From assembly GCF_015594725.1 (NCBI RefSeq), contig NZ_JADNRC010000017.1, forward strand, positions 1 to 64,000: DNA of 64,000 nucleotides. Reading direction: 5' to 3'. Positions 53,839 through 62,243 of the stretch are shown here, one piece after another. Under the pieces are notes generated by a model, which saw only the letters and a program-made list of their open reading frames with translations, was not told the DNA's origin and ran no database searches. Each line of letters starts with the position of its first letter. Position 1 is the stretch's first letter. The position numbers and the translations under genes are program-made. This DNA comes from Flavobacterium sp. ALJ2 (lineage in GTDB: Bacteria > Bacteroidota > Bacteroidia > Flavobacteriales > Flavobacteriaceae).

Positions 53839-56826
53839 TTAGGGGGTATATTGTTTAACAATTGTCATCAAAGATAAATGATCTATTTGTAATCTTTCTG
53901 TAACAGGATCTAATTGATGACTTCTCTGTATAAATTCAATTTTTGTACCATCAGAAAATATGGAACGATATGTTGTTGTACTAACATCATAATTTGTTCC
54001 TAAAATATTTTTAGGTGTAGGAGGGAGTTGAGTATAAATAATTTTATTTGTCCATGCATAGCTCATTTCCTCTAATAGTCTTTGCTCATTCCATAAAGGG
54101 TTAATTACATAATGCTTTGCTTTTTTTGTTACATTTAAACCATTAAGCTGATTTGGTGTTGTATTTAAATTTACTTTCCATAAATTTTCATATAATAGAT
54201 GACCATTAACATTTTCTACAGTTGTTCTAAAAGCCAGCGGAATGTTAGTTTGTGTCACATTTTCATTAACTATTGAATATTTGACAAAAGGTACTTCATT
54301 TATATTCTCAGTAACATATAAAAACCAATGACCACCTGCTTCATTTTTTAAATACCTTACATGTTTGAATTCATGATTTTTAACATATTTAATTCTATTA
54401 AACGAAATTAAAAAACTAAGATCTTTTCTCGCAAAATTTAATATTAAAATTTCATTTTTCCAAATATCTACTAAAGTATATTCCTGTATTTGATTGTTTA
54501 TACTTTTGTATCGTTTTAGATTTATCGACATCCAATTAGTTTCTTCTTTTAAATTATAAAAATCTGTAAAGAAACTGTATTTTTCATCTTTTGTAAAGTT
54601 AGTAAATTTTAATAAAACATTATCGTTAAGATGAGAAGGTAAATTGTTTAATTTTAATTGCATTAAATCAATTAAATCATCTATACCATATAATTTTCTA
54701 ATTGCATTCATAGTATCAATATCTAATCCATGAAGTTTTCCTAATGAAATTAATTTTCTTTCTTGCGTTAAAACATCTGCTGCTGCTGCATAAAGTCGTC
54801 TTTTGATAGTTGGATGAGATAATAAGGAGCCAATTGTAAGGATTCCAAGAAAAATATTTAGCTTCTCTGTAAACTTTTTTACGTCTGGATCAGGATTTGT
54901 ATTTCCTATATACATACTAATTGCTAGGGCATTTCCTGCGGTAAATTGTATTAAACCATTCACTCCAGTTACTGCCTTCCATAGTAATACTGTTTCTGAA
55001 CTAGTAGCTAGACCAGTCCAAACCGCTCTTGTTTTTGATAGATAGTTTAGATATTTTAAATTGGATAATTGCCCAACACCGATTAAATTTAAAGCAATTT
55101 CAGTGGCGAGCATTATTCCAAAATCAATTTTTTTTAAATTACTATAATCTTGCATATAATATAAGAAGAAAACAGGAATGGTGGGTGTAGGATCATTTAA
55201 ATTAACTCCAGTTTCAGGATCTTTAAAAGTTTCTACTAAATCTAAATCTGGTTTAAAGCCTATAATAGAAATAGGTTGGTATAAATCGTATACTCCATAT
55301 ATAAATGGTTTATGATCTATAGTATGTATGCCATCCTGATCAACAACTTCAGTCTTTTCTTGTTTGAAAATAGTTATTTTTTTTCCTTTTAACTCATTTA
55401 AAATATAATGTTCTCCTGTTGTTCTAATATAATGGTCATTTGATTCTTTGCTTGAAGAAATGTATGATAGAATTGCGGGAGAATTTATACTATCATAATA
55501 TTGAGTTTTTTCGATCGAGCTTTCTGGATCAGTAATCAATTTCATATAATAAGATTCTGGGTAAATTCCAAAAGCATTTGCCCCTTCAGTATATGATGGA
55601 TCAGCATATTTAGGATTATATTTGGAAGATTTCCATATTTTATATAGCATTAATATAAATTTCTGTCTATTGTTATCAGTATTGAAAATACCGTAGGAAT
55701 ACCTTCCAGTTCTATTATCATCAATTTTTGAATATAATATTTCAAAAAGAGTTTGCTTAGTATCAAAGGAGTTTGTTTGGTTATAAGCATTTGAGATTTG
55801 ATAAATCTGAATTTGCATTAGCGCATAAAGTAAATCATTTCTCTCTACTGCAGAAATAGAATCAAAAGTGAAAGATTTTATTACTTTTAAAGCTAATTGC
55901 TCTCCTCCGTTATTTTCTGTTAACCGATGACTATAATCACTTATATTTTTTAATAATTCAATTTTGTCATTTGTTGGTACAGTTGCTAAAGCTTCAGCAG
56001 ATAGACATTTTGCTAACCAATAAAATTGGTCTTTTTTTATAGCTTTTTTAATTAGAATCTGATTTGAATAAAAACTTTTATAGAAACTAGTTAAATTTCT
56101 CATATAGTCTTCTAACACTTCAATAGTTGGATTCGCAAAAATAGGTTGCGTACTCCATTCGGATTTTTGGCTATTTATATATTGGCCAAAATCAGTATTA
56201 GTATTTAACTCAATTAAATTAAAGATATTCTCTATTGAGTTTATTTGAATAGCAATTTTGGCAAACAATAATGCTTTCGCTTGTTTATCATTAGTATCAG
56301 TAAGAGGAGTTACAAACAATTGAATTTTATGAGCATAAAATTGCATAGCAGTATTACTCAATTGGACATTTTCTCCTTCTGAAGGACTTGGAACTACTCC
56401 AGGCGGAATTGTAATTTGCCAAGTTCCATTATCAATAATTGGTATATTAGGTTGATAAGCCCATTTGTATGTTTCTATTTTACAGAAGTCGTTGTAAGGG
56501 GAAGTAACTTTTAATTTTCTAACATTTATTTTATCTCCAACTGTTGCTGGTTTAAAAGTGTAATAATGTTCTTTTAATTGATAAAGTTTATTTTTATCAG
56601 TTAAATATTCTAGAAAAAATTGTTCTTCATAAAATCCACCAATGGCATCTTTATGTACTTGATCTTCTGTTTTGAAATCACTTACTACTGTTTCTCTAAA
56701 CTTTTTTGTGACACCATTAATGACAGTTTCAAAAGAATTTAAAAAACCATATATAGTATATTTTGGGTTTGTTAAACCAGTCAATTTAATAGCGATTCCT
56801 GATTTTAAAATTGCAGCTTGTTCCAT
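53839..56826 (-). CDS. Polymorphic-toxin-like protein with an EndoU-like C-terminal region
   Basis: 995 residues, no signal peptide. N-terminal about 550 residues: unrecognised, mostly helical, probably the carrier part that binds the assembly. Residues about 600-720 are a hydrophobic helical region (IALNLIGVGQLSNLKYLNYL, TAGNALAISMYIGNT), as in the pre-toxin part of many polymorphic toxins. The C-terminal 175 residues (from about 822) carry HVRYLKNEAGGHWFLYV, a second His in KKAKHYVINPLW, and EEMSYAWTNK. This is the layout of bacterial EndoU RNases (GGH, a second His, then 'P.W' plus an 'A' helix). It starts one base inside the stop of the 722-aa gene (TAATG) and is followed by a small probable immunity gene. 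EndoU is the best guess; another RNase fold is possible. Confidence 0.6.
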   Translation of the reverse strand: MEQAAILKSGIAIKLTGLTNPKYTIYGFLNSFETVINGVTKKFRETVVSDFKTEDQVHKDAIGGFYEEQFFLEYLTDKNKLYQLKEHYYTFKPATVGDKINVRKLKVTSPYNDFCKIETYKWAYQPNIPIIDNGTWQITIPPGVVPSPSEGENVQLSNTAMQFYAHKIQLFVTPLTDTNDKQAKALLFAKIAIQINSIENIFNLIELNTNTDFGQYINSQKSEWSTQPIFANPTIEVLEDYMRNLTSFYKSFYSNQILIKKAIKKDQFYWLAKCLSAEALATVPTNDKIELLKNISDYSHRLTENNGGEQLALKVIKSFTFDSISAVERNDLLYALMQIQIYQISNAYNQTNSFDTKQTLFEILYSKIDDNRTGRYSYGIFNTDNNRQKFILMLYKIWKSSKYNPKYADPSYTEGANAFGIYPESYYMKLITDPESSIEKTQYYDSINSPAILSYISSSKESNDHYIRTTGEHYILNELKGKKITIFKQEKTEVVDQDGIHTIDHKPFIYGVYDLYQPISIIGFKPDLDLVETFKDPETGVNLNDPTPTIPVFFLYYMQDYSNLKKIDFGIMLATEIALNLIGVGQLSNLKYLNYLSKTRAVWTGLATSSETVLLWKAVTGVNGLIQFTAGNALAISMYIGNTNPDPDVKKFTEKLNIFLGILTIGSLLSHPTIKRRLYAAAADVLTQERKLISLGKLHGLDIDTMNAIRKLYGIDDLIDLMQLKLNNLPSHLNDNVLLKFTNFTKDEKYSFFTDFYNLKEETNWMSINLKRYKSINNQIQEYTLVDIWKNEILILNFARKDLSFLISFNRIKYVKNHEFKHVRYLKNEAGGHWFLYVTENINEVPFVKYSIVNENVTQTNIPLAFRTTVENVNGHLLYENLWKVNLNTTPNQLNGLNVTKKAKHYVINPLWNEQRLLEEMSYAWTNKIIYTQLPPTPKNILGTNYDVSTTTYRSIFSDGTKIEFIQRSHQLDPVTERLQIDHLSLMTIVKQYTP

Positions 56827-58994
56827 TATAAAGATAAATCTAAGTCTAACATTAATTCTTTTTTTGAGTCTTCTGGCATATACTCACTATACTCTTTACT
56901 GAAATGGTATTTCCTATCTAGCGAATAGACAAAAACGTCAGTAGTAGGTTTGAAAAGCTTTTTCTTCCCATCGGTATCTTCTGCTACGACAGCCACTTTG
57001 TATTTTTGGTATTTGATGTTCTCGGGGGAGATCAATTCATTACCGTCTTCAAAGAGGTCAATTAAAAACAAGCGAGGGTTTTTTAAACCAGGAGTAATTT
57101 TCTCTTTTATGAAGTCATTTTCGGCTTTCGTTAACCCTAAAATGATCTTATTAGGTACTTTATTATCCAACGTTTTTAGTTCTAGTCCGGTAATAGTTTG
57201 TGTACTGTCAGTGAATAATTTTCGAGCATAATAATACGGTTCTGGTAACTCATAGGTTTTACTTTTGGTTACAGTACCACTGGCCGAAGCACTGGTTTTA
57301 GTATCTGGTGTAGTACTTCCGGTTGCAGATACGGCATTGTTCATGACATCGGCAGTTTCAGTAAGATAGGTAACACGCTCTACTATTGGTTTGGCTTCAA
57401 CTCCTGTTTCGATTACATCGTTAACGGTGAGTGTTTGAACTACCGAAATACCTTGCTGTTTCTTATCGTAAAACTCATTTATTAAGTTGAGTTTTTCAGA
57501 AGTCATTTTAGAAAATCTGCTATCTCCACTTAATTTCAGTAAAGGCTGAGCATTAATTAAACTAAATACATCATCAAAAAAGTTAGCTTGTCCGAGCTGG
57601 ATAATTGGAGCTCCGTTCTCATCTAGAATTGGATCAGTCAAATATTCATTGATTATCCCCTGATAAAGTAATAAGCTTAATGTTGCTATGTTTTTACCAG
57701 CAACAGCAGGTGTTGTAAGCTTTACTGTTGAGGTAAGACGTCCGTAATTACCATCGGTATCAGGAGGAAGTCGTAAACCATCGGCATTAATAAAATTATC
57801 TTTCTGTGCATTAGCTACTTTGGCAATTTGCCCGTATAATGCAGTATTGTTGTTATTGTCGGTTGTCAACTGCAAATACAGATTATTTGTAGTGACTGTA
57901 TTGGCTTGAGTTTGGGTATTAATGATAACAGGCCAGCCTTTAGTTCCATATTGAGTTTCGGTCATTGGAACAATTTTGGTATGAGGATCTTCTAATAGTC
58001 CTGTTTTTAAGTTCTCTGCTCCAGCTGTATTAATTTTATAGTTCTCATAGAAATCATAACTACGGGTTCGATCACTTTGAATATAGATGTACCAATTATT
58101 TTTGGTAGCAAATTTGTTAATAACAGTATCGTAAATTTCAGTTCCCTTTTTATTAGTTTTGACTCCGGTAGCAATTGTAGTTACAATTCCTTCAGGAACA
58201 TATAAACCATAAAAAGCAGCAATATCAATAAATTGAGTACTTTGTTCACGTAGAAGTTTTTTCTTTAAATCTGTACCGCTAAGAATAATTTTAGCTTCGG
58301 CTTGACGAGCATATTCTAAGTTAAAAATAAACTCGCTATTATCAAAGTTGTGTTTGTAATCGCCATAGTTTAATACTACGTCAATTCCACATTCTCCAGA
58401 GACGAAATTCCCCAATGATTTCCCCATATCAATCATAGGTAATTCGAAGTTATCTTTTTCGTCAAAAGTGTTTCCGGCAGCTACAAATTCTGATTCTTTA
58501 AAAAAGAAATTAGATAATAATACGTCATCTGGGACTAATGGATCATAGCCAATAAATTTGGGAGCAAATGGAGGAGCATCTATTCCAGTATTATCTTGAT
58601 TTTTACGACCTTGATGAAAATCATTAAAATCCTTGTTTATTTTATTAATAAAATCAGAGGTTGAGCTGTCATTTTTAATTATTAAAGGGTCAAGATCAGT
58701 TGTAAAGAAATCACTCTTTTGTAACCCTCTGTAGATAAAGTATTTTATATTCAATCCTGGAAAAGGCTGTTTATAAGGACGAAGGATAAGGTTTACTTTA
58801 TTGGAGTTCCCTGCTTGTGGTTGAATTAAGACAACTCCTTTACAGATTGAATACGCTTTTTGAGACGACGTTATATTAAATTTTGAAGTCAACCTAAATT
58901 CAGATTCAGTATTGGTAACTGGTCCAAAAGATTGGGTTAGGTCATCCTGAGTAAGACCTCCCGACTCTGTGAAAAAATGAGACTGTACAGACAT
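56826..58994 (-). CDS. 722-residue protein of unknown function
   Basis: No recognised domain. It starts MSVQSHFFTESGGLTQDDLT without a signal peptide, has a beta-rich N-terminal region (VVLIQPQAGNSNKVNLILRP, then LNIKYFIYRGLQKSDFF), a central mixed part, and a low-complexity Ser/Thr/Ala stretch near 575-600 (NAVSATGSTTPDTKTSASAS) that probably is a linker. The stop codon overlaps the toxin start, so the two are translationally coupled. It lies between the spanin and the toxin, a good position for a toxin-loading adaptor, but that is inference only. Confidence 0.7.
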   Translation of the reverse strand: MSVQSHFFTESGGLTQDDLTQSFGPVTNTESEFRLTSKFNITSSQKAYSICKGVVLIQPQAGNSNKVNLILRPYKQPFPGLNIKYFIYRGLQKSDFFTTDLDPLIIKNDSSTSDFINKINKDFNDFHQGRKNQDNTGIDAPPFAPKFIGYDPLVPDDVLLSNFFFKESEFVAAGNTFDEKDNFELPMIDMGKSLGNFVSGECGIDVVLNYGDYKHNFDNSEFIFNLEYARQAEAKIILSGTDLKKKLLREQSTQFIDIAAFYGLYVPEGIVTTIATGVKTNKKGTEIYDTVINKFATKNNWYIYIQSDRTRSYDFYENYKINTAGAENLKTGLLEDPHTKIVPMTETQYGTKGWPVIINTQTQANTVTTNNLYLQLTTDNNNNTALYGQIAKVANAQKDNFINADGLRLPPDTDGNYGRLTSTVKLTTPAVAGKNIATLSLLLYQGIINEYLTDPILDENGAPIIQLGQANFFDDVFSLINAQPLLKLSGDSRFSKMTSEKLNLINEFYDKKQQGISVVQTLTVNDVIETGVEAKPIVERVTYLTETADVMNNAVSATGSTTPDTKTSASASGTVTKSKTYELPEPYYYARKLFTDSTQTITGLELKTLDNKVPNKIILGLTKAENDFIKEKITPGLKNPRLFLIDLFEDGNELISPENIKYQKYKVAVVAEDTDGKKKLFKPTTDVFVYSLDRKYHFSKEYSEYMPEDSKKELMLDLDLSL

Positions 58995-59035
58995 ATATAG
59001 TGGTATGAAATTATTTTTAAATAGAATTCTAGTCC

Positions 59036-59527
59036 TTAAAAAGGCCTGTAGAATTTAAAGAAGGGTTTGCCGATATAAAAAAACAATACCAGAAGAAAGA
59101 TACGTCCTAACCAGATTTGTACTTTTTGCCAAAAGGTTAAAACATTCGTGAATTCTGTTGTTCGAACTGTTTTTATTTCCACTTCTTTTACTTGTTGGGA
59201 TTTCCAAAAGGCGTAGAGTTCTTGTTCTTTTAATTCACAATCCACGCTAAGTTTATTGTTCTCAAGACGAACCCTTGGGCTTTTTAATGTACGCCCTGGT
59301 TCGGCTTGAGTAACATTTTTAAGGACTACTTTTCCGTTTTGACATTCTAATAATGCCTTGAAGGAACTACTGTCTTTTTCTATTTTAAAAACGGTGTCAT
59401 GTAGTGTTTCTTTGATAGTAATGGTCTTCGTTTTGTCTTCGCTTAGAACCGGTTTCGGGCTACTACACGAAACCAGTACTAAGACAGAAAAAAACAAAAA
59501 AACAATGCGGTTTAAATTTTTGCTCAT
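59036..59527 (-). CDS. Probable one-protein spanin (lipoprotein with C-terminal membrane anchor)
   Basis: 163 residues. N-terminal lipoprotein signal with lipobox LVSC (Cys21), then a periplasmic charged helical/beta middle part, and at the C-terminus one membrane segment (VQIWLGRIFLLVLFFYIGKP) followed by KFYRPF. A protein tied to the outer membrane by lipid and to the inner membrane by a helix is the plan of unimolecular spanins (phage T1 gp11 type), which fuse or disrupt the outer membrane in the last step of lysis. It sits directly after the endolysin gene, as expected. The assignment is by topology, not by sequence family. Confidence 0.6.
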   Translation of the reverse strand: MSKNLNRIVFLFFSVLVLVSCSSPKPVLSEDKTKTITIKETLHDTVFKIEKDSSSFKALLECQNGKVVLKNVTQAEPGRTLKSPRVRLENNKLSVDCELKEQELYAFWKSQQVKEVEIKTVRTTEFTNVLTFWQKVQIWLGRIFLLVLFFYIGKPFFKFYRPF

Positions 59528-59542
59528 ATGATATAGTTGATT

Positions 59543-59995
59543 TTATAATCTTAAAAATCCTTTAATAGTTTTTATTTCTCTTTTTCTTCGGCATACTTTG
59601 TAGCCTTCGCGACTTCCGTTATCATTGGTGTTTCCTTCGATAGTATGAATTATGTTCCCTGCTACTTTTTCGACTATTCCGGTGTGTCCTAAGCCTTTTC
59701 CTAAATCGAGTATAAAGATGTCTCCAGGCTGAGGGATGGTCTTTACTAAAAGTGGTCTTGAATTGTATTGATCCAGTACGCCACCAGTTTTTTTTAAAGG
59801 ATTTTTGGAGGCTATTTGAAGAGCGGCTTTTTGGGTACACCAATAAATAAAAGCCATGCACCAAGAATATCCTTTGGTAAGTCCTACGCTTCTTAAATAA
59901 ATTTCGACTTCTGGACCAGAATTAGTGTTTTTTGGAATTTCCTCCACACCAATTTGGGCAATGGCAATTTCGAGTGTTTTTTGTGCAAGTGTCAT
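59543..59995 (-). CDS. Endolysin, CHAP / NlpC-P60-type cysteine peptidase (TIGR02594-like)
   Basis: 150 residues. The catalytic Cys is in YSWCMAFIYWC (Cys46), the His in GLGHTGIVEK (His104), followed by TIEGNTNDNGSREGY, the usual third position. PGDIFI lies between them. The family cleaves peptidoglycan peptide stems. No signal peptide, so it needs a holin to reach the wall. It overlaps the preceding membrane-protein gene by four bases (ATGA) and is followed 15 bases later by the spanin. Confidence 0.85.
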   Translation of the reverse strand: MTLAQKTLEIAIAQIGVEEIPKNTNSGPEVEIYLRSVGLTKGYSWCMAFIYWCTQKAALQIASKNPLKKTGGVLDQYNSRPLLVKTIPQPGDIFILDLGKGLGHTGIVEKVAGNIIHTIEGNTNDNGSREGYKVCRRKREIKTIKGFLRL

Positions 59996-60279
59996 ATCTG
60001 TTTTCCGTTTAATTGTTTGAATTTTTGCAATTCATCGACCAATTGTTGATTTATTAGCATCAATTCTCTATGTTGTATTTCCATCTTCTTAATTGTTTCA
60101 GTAGCAGCAGTTAACCTTGCAGAAATATCATCTAATAATTCCCGATAGTACTTAACTGCGTTTACAGCGTTATCAAGTTCGGCGGCTCTGTCTTCGGCCA
60201 ATGATTTTCTCTTTGAGAAGAACCAGGTAATTAATGTGGCAAAAAATGCGGTAAGGGTGGGGTATAAAAATTGTTCCAT
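59992..60279 (-). CDS. Holin-like small membrane protein with coiled coil
   Basis: 95 residues. N-terminal membrane helix (FLYPTLTAFFATLITWFF) followed by a positively charged turn (SKRKS) and a long coiled coil (TAATETIKKMEIQHRELMLI). It lies immediately before the endolysin and overlaps it by four bases, which is the holin position. A single-helix protein with a coiled coil is not the classic holin shape, so it may instead be an inner-membrane regulator or an anchor for the assembly. Confidence 0.55.
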   Translation of the reverse strand: MEQFLYPTLTAFFATLITWFFSKRKSLAEDRAAELDNAVNAVKYYRELLDDISARLTAATETIKKMEIQHRELMLINQQLVDELQKFKQLNGKQI

Positions 60280-60404
60280 TCAATGGTTTGTAAAAGAGGG
60301 ATTAGGTTAGTTTTTTGTTTTAAGGAACTGCTTTAGTATTGTTTTTTGAAGAAATTTGGCCTGATTTTTCTATAAGTAATTGCTACAGTTGTTTCCTTTT
60401 GAGA

Positions 60405-60490
60405 TTACAAAGGTTAGCCTAAAATAGCTCTTAAAAAAACGAATGCAAGGTGCTTTTACGGTTGTGTTCTGTTGATTTACAGTTGTGTAC
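60405..60490 (-). promoter_or_regulatory. Late promoter block B (upstream of the lysis cassette)
   Basis: A Bacteroidetes-type promoter is visible on the minus strand: TTG (60448-60446), 19 bases, then TATTTTAG (60426-60419), near the TAnnTTTG consensus. Just upstream are two copies of ACACAAC-N-GTAAA (60488-60476 and 60467-60455) exactly 21 bp apart, that is, two helical turns, like sites for a dimeric activator. The block aligns with block A at 52847-52930. It lies about 140 bases before the holin-like gene. Confidence 0.65.
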
Positions 60491-60551
60491 GGATACTGAA
60501 CAAGTCAATATTTTTTCGTTTTTAATAACACATCTTTGCAGCAGAAAACTA

Positions 60552-60797
60552 CTAGGAGGATTTATTTTTACTGTTGATTAATTCTTCTATTTTTTTTAAC
60601 TCAGAAGTGATAGGAGTACATAGAATTTCGTACAAAGTAGTTCTTGAAATAGGGTAAACAGGATAAACATATTTACGCCAGACCACTGTAGTAGGTATGT
60701 CTTCAGTTTTGTGCTTTTGATATAATTCTTTGATAAGCTTATAGCGTAATAGTTTGTTTTTTTGAATTCCGAGACTTCTGTTGTTTGGTATTGACAT
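60552..60797 (-). CDS. Small putative DNA-binding protein, candidate late regulator
   Basis: 81 residues from the ATG at 60797 (MSIPNNRSLGIQKNKLLRYK); a longer reading from 60851 looks unlikely. The C-terminal half YVYPVYPISRTTLYEILCTP reads like a helix-turn-helix recognition region (ISRTTLYEIL). Position just ahead of late promoter block B corresponds to Mor/C in Mu, so it may be the late-gene activator. Sequence family not recognised. Confidence 0.45.
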   Translation of the reverse strand: MSIPNNRSLGIQKNKLLRYKLIKELYQKHKTEDIPTTVVWRKYVYPVYPISRTTLYEILCTPITSELKKIEELINSKNKSS

Positions 60798-60903
60798 AAT
60801 TGTAAAAAATAAGATGAATGATTTATAAATTTTTTTAATAACCAAAGCCATTTGATCCTTTTAATCAACAATGGTTTTACTTCTTTTAATGCCAAGATTG
60901 TTG

Positions 60904-60920
60904 CACTTCATTCTGAAGTG
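60904..60920. promoter_or_regulatory. Operator-like palindrome
   Basis: CACTTCA (60904-60910), three bases, TGAAGTG (60914-60920): a perfect 7+7 bp palindrome in the gap between early genes, of the size bound by a dimeric regulator. Confidence 0.4.
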
Positions 60921-61094
60921 ATTCTGCTAAAGACTTTTTGTACTGAACAAATTATCAGTCAAAAAATCCTTAATGCAATAAGTCAGCAAACCCCGCATGA
61001 CGATCCTGTTCCAATGACAATTATGACATGGGAACGACCAGGAAAAAGAATGGTTTTGTGTTATTTATTTAGGCAGAAATGCCTGTTTTTGGGT

Positions 61095-61134
61095 TCCTGC
61101 TTTCTTAAAAAGAAAACAGGAACTTTTTTTTATA
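61095..61134 (+). terminator. Strong rho-independent terminator on the plus strand
   Basis: Arms GTTCCTG-C-TTTCTT and AAGAAAA-CAGGAAC around AAA, followed by ten T on the plus strand. On the minus strand it is preceded by A, not followed by T. It therefore ends a plus-strand RNA. Confidence 0.75.
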
Positions 61135-61204
61135 CTTTTTGTAGTACGAGTAGGGCTACGTAAAATATTCTGTAAGAACTTGTAAGCTTCAGAAAGATTG
61201 TAAA

Positions 61205-61405
61205 TTAGCCTTTATATAAAGCTTTAGTATGCTTTTTAAACTTGGGGTTTTTAATTACAATGTTTTCATATTGAATAAAAGCCTGACGTTCCTTATGGGA
61301 TAAGTCATTTTTAGATCTCCAGTTTCCGTTACTATCTTTAAAAACAGTATGATTATTTACTTCATAACTTTCATGGTCTGTAATTGGTTTTATTTTTACG
61401 CTCAT
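61205..61405 (-). CDS. Small hypothetical protein
   Basis: 66 residues (MSVKIKPITDHESYEVNNHT ... FKKHTKALYKG), basic, no recognised domain. The conserved-looking centre HTVFKDSNGNWRSKNDLS suggests a small regulatory or nucleic-acid-binding protein. It follows the DUF3164 gene by 137 bases that contain a hairpin. Confidence 0.5.
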   Translation of the reverse strand: MSVKIKPITDHESYEVNNHTVFKDSNGNWRSKNDLSHKERQAFIQYENIVIKNPKFKKHTKALYKG

Positions 61406-61444
61406 TTTTATATTGTTTAAAAGTTGTATTTATCTTAAAATAGA

Positions 61445-61470
61445 GCCATTCCTGAAACAACAGGATTGGC
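61445..61470 (-). terminator. Hairpin after the DUF3164 gene
   Basis: GCCATTCCTG and CAGGATTGGC pair with one mismatch around AAACAA. On the minus strand it is followed by TCTATTTT. It may end the early transcript. Confidence 0.45.
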
Positions 61471-61542
61471 TTAAGGTTGGAAATTATTAATAAAATTCCC
61501 AACAGGATTATTGTACTGATATTATTACCCGATTGCATTTGA

Positions 61543-62241
61543 TTATTCTATTGGTTGTTTAAAAAAGTCGAATGAATAGTCACCTAAAAAATTTGCAGAT
61601 GACATAGATAGCGGAACATTTTTTTTAGAGCCGTCATCTTTAATTAAATTTGCTTCGATATACCAGCTAGAACGTACTGGTTTAAAAGCGGCAGCAATAA
61701 TTTCGACACCATCAGTAAACTCTTCATTATTAAAATCTCTAGTTAATTTTTGTAATTCTAAAACACGAGATCCTTTTAAGTTTCCTTTAGCATCTTTTTT
61801 TAAGAGGTTAAAAACAATTTTAACCAAGGCAGCGGTTTCTGGACTTGTAGATAGAGAAGAAATATAATTTTGAACTTTCTCAATTCCTGCAGTAACAGTA
61901 TCATCCCAGCCGTCATTAATGCGATATCCAATTGTAATTTCTTCCTTATTAATAGAGAACGTATGCGACATTTGTTTTTCTTTTAAGCCATACACTTGAT
62001 TTTTTAAATCCAAAATAGTCTCAAAAAATCGGAACGTTTCAGTCTTGGCATTACTAATCATTTCTGATGTAGCATATAACTTAAACATAGCTTTTGGAAC
62101 AGTCTCAGCTACAAGTTTTTTATAAGCTTCTCTGTCTGCATTTTTTTTGCCCTCTACAATTGCTAATGCATCTTTTAATTCTTGAGCTGAGTATCCTGTT
62201 AGAGCAAATGATTTATTTATATCTGTTGTTACTATGTTCAT
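61543..62241 (-). CDS. DUF3164 family protein
   Basis: 232 residues. It follows the DUF3164 pattern of Mu-like phages: a long helical N-terminus, the central strand pair (TFSINKEEITIGYRINDGWD), then KKDAKGNLKGSRVLELQKLT and, at the end, FNNEEFTDGVEIIAAAFKPV followed by RSSWYIEANL. In Mu the family member lies in the early region between the transposition genes and later functions. Function unknown. Here it lies two bases after a 92-residue early gene. It supports the Mu-like origin of the element. Confidence 0.75.
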   Translation of the reverse strand: MNIVTTDINKSFALTGYSAQELKDALAIVEGKKNADREAYKKLVAETVPKAMFKLYATSEMISNAKTETFRFFETILDLKNQVYGLKEKQMSHTFSINKEEITIGYRINDGWDDTVTAGIEKVQNYISSLSTSPETAALVKIVFNLLKKDAKGNLKGSRVLELQKLTRDFNNEEFTDGVEIIAAAFKPVRSSWYIEANLIKDDGSKKNVPLSMSSANFLGDYSFDFFKQPIE

Positions 62242-62243
62242 AA

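Larger units (their letters stand above)
60852..61204. other. Gap in the minus-strand gene row, probably regulatory
   Basis: About 350 bases with no credible minus-strand gene. It contains the palindrome at 60904-60920 and ends in a strong plus-strand terminator at 61095, indicating a short plus-strand transcript opposite to all other genes of the element. Confidence 0.5.

Noticed and set aside
60852..61163. 103-codon plus-strand open frame
   Set aside because: It reads through a strong terminator at 61095-61134; the region is better explained as regulatory RNA.
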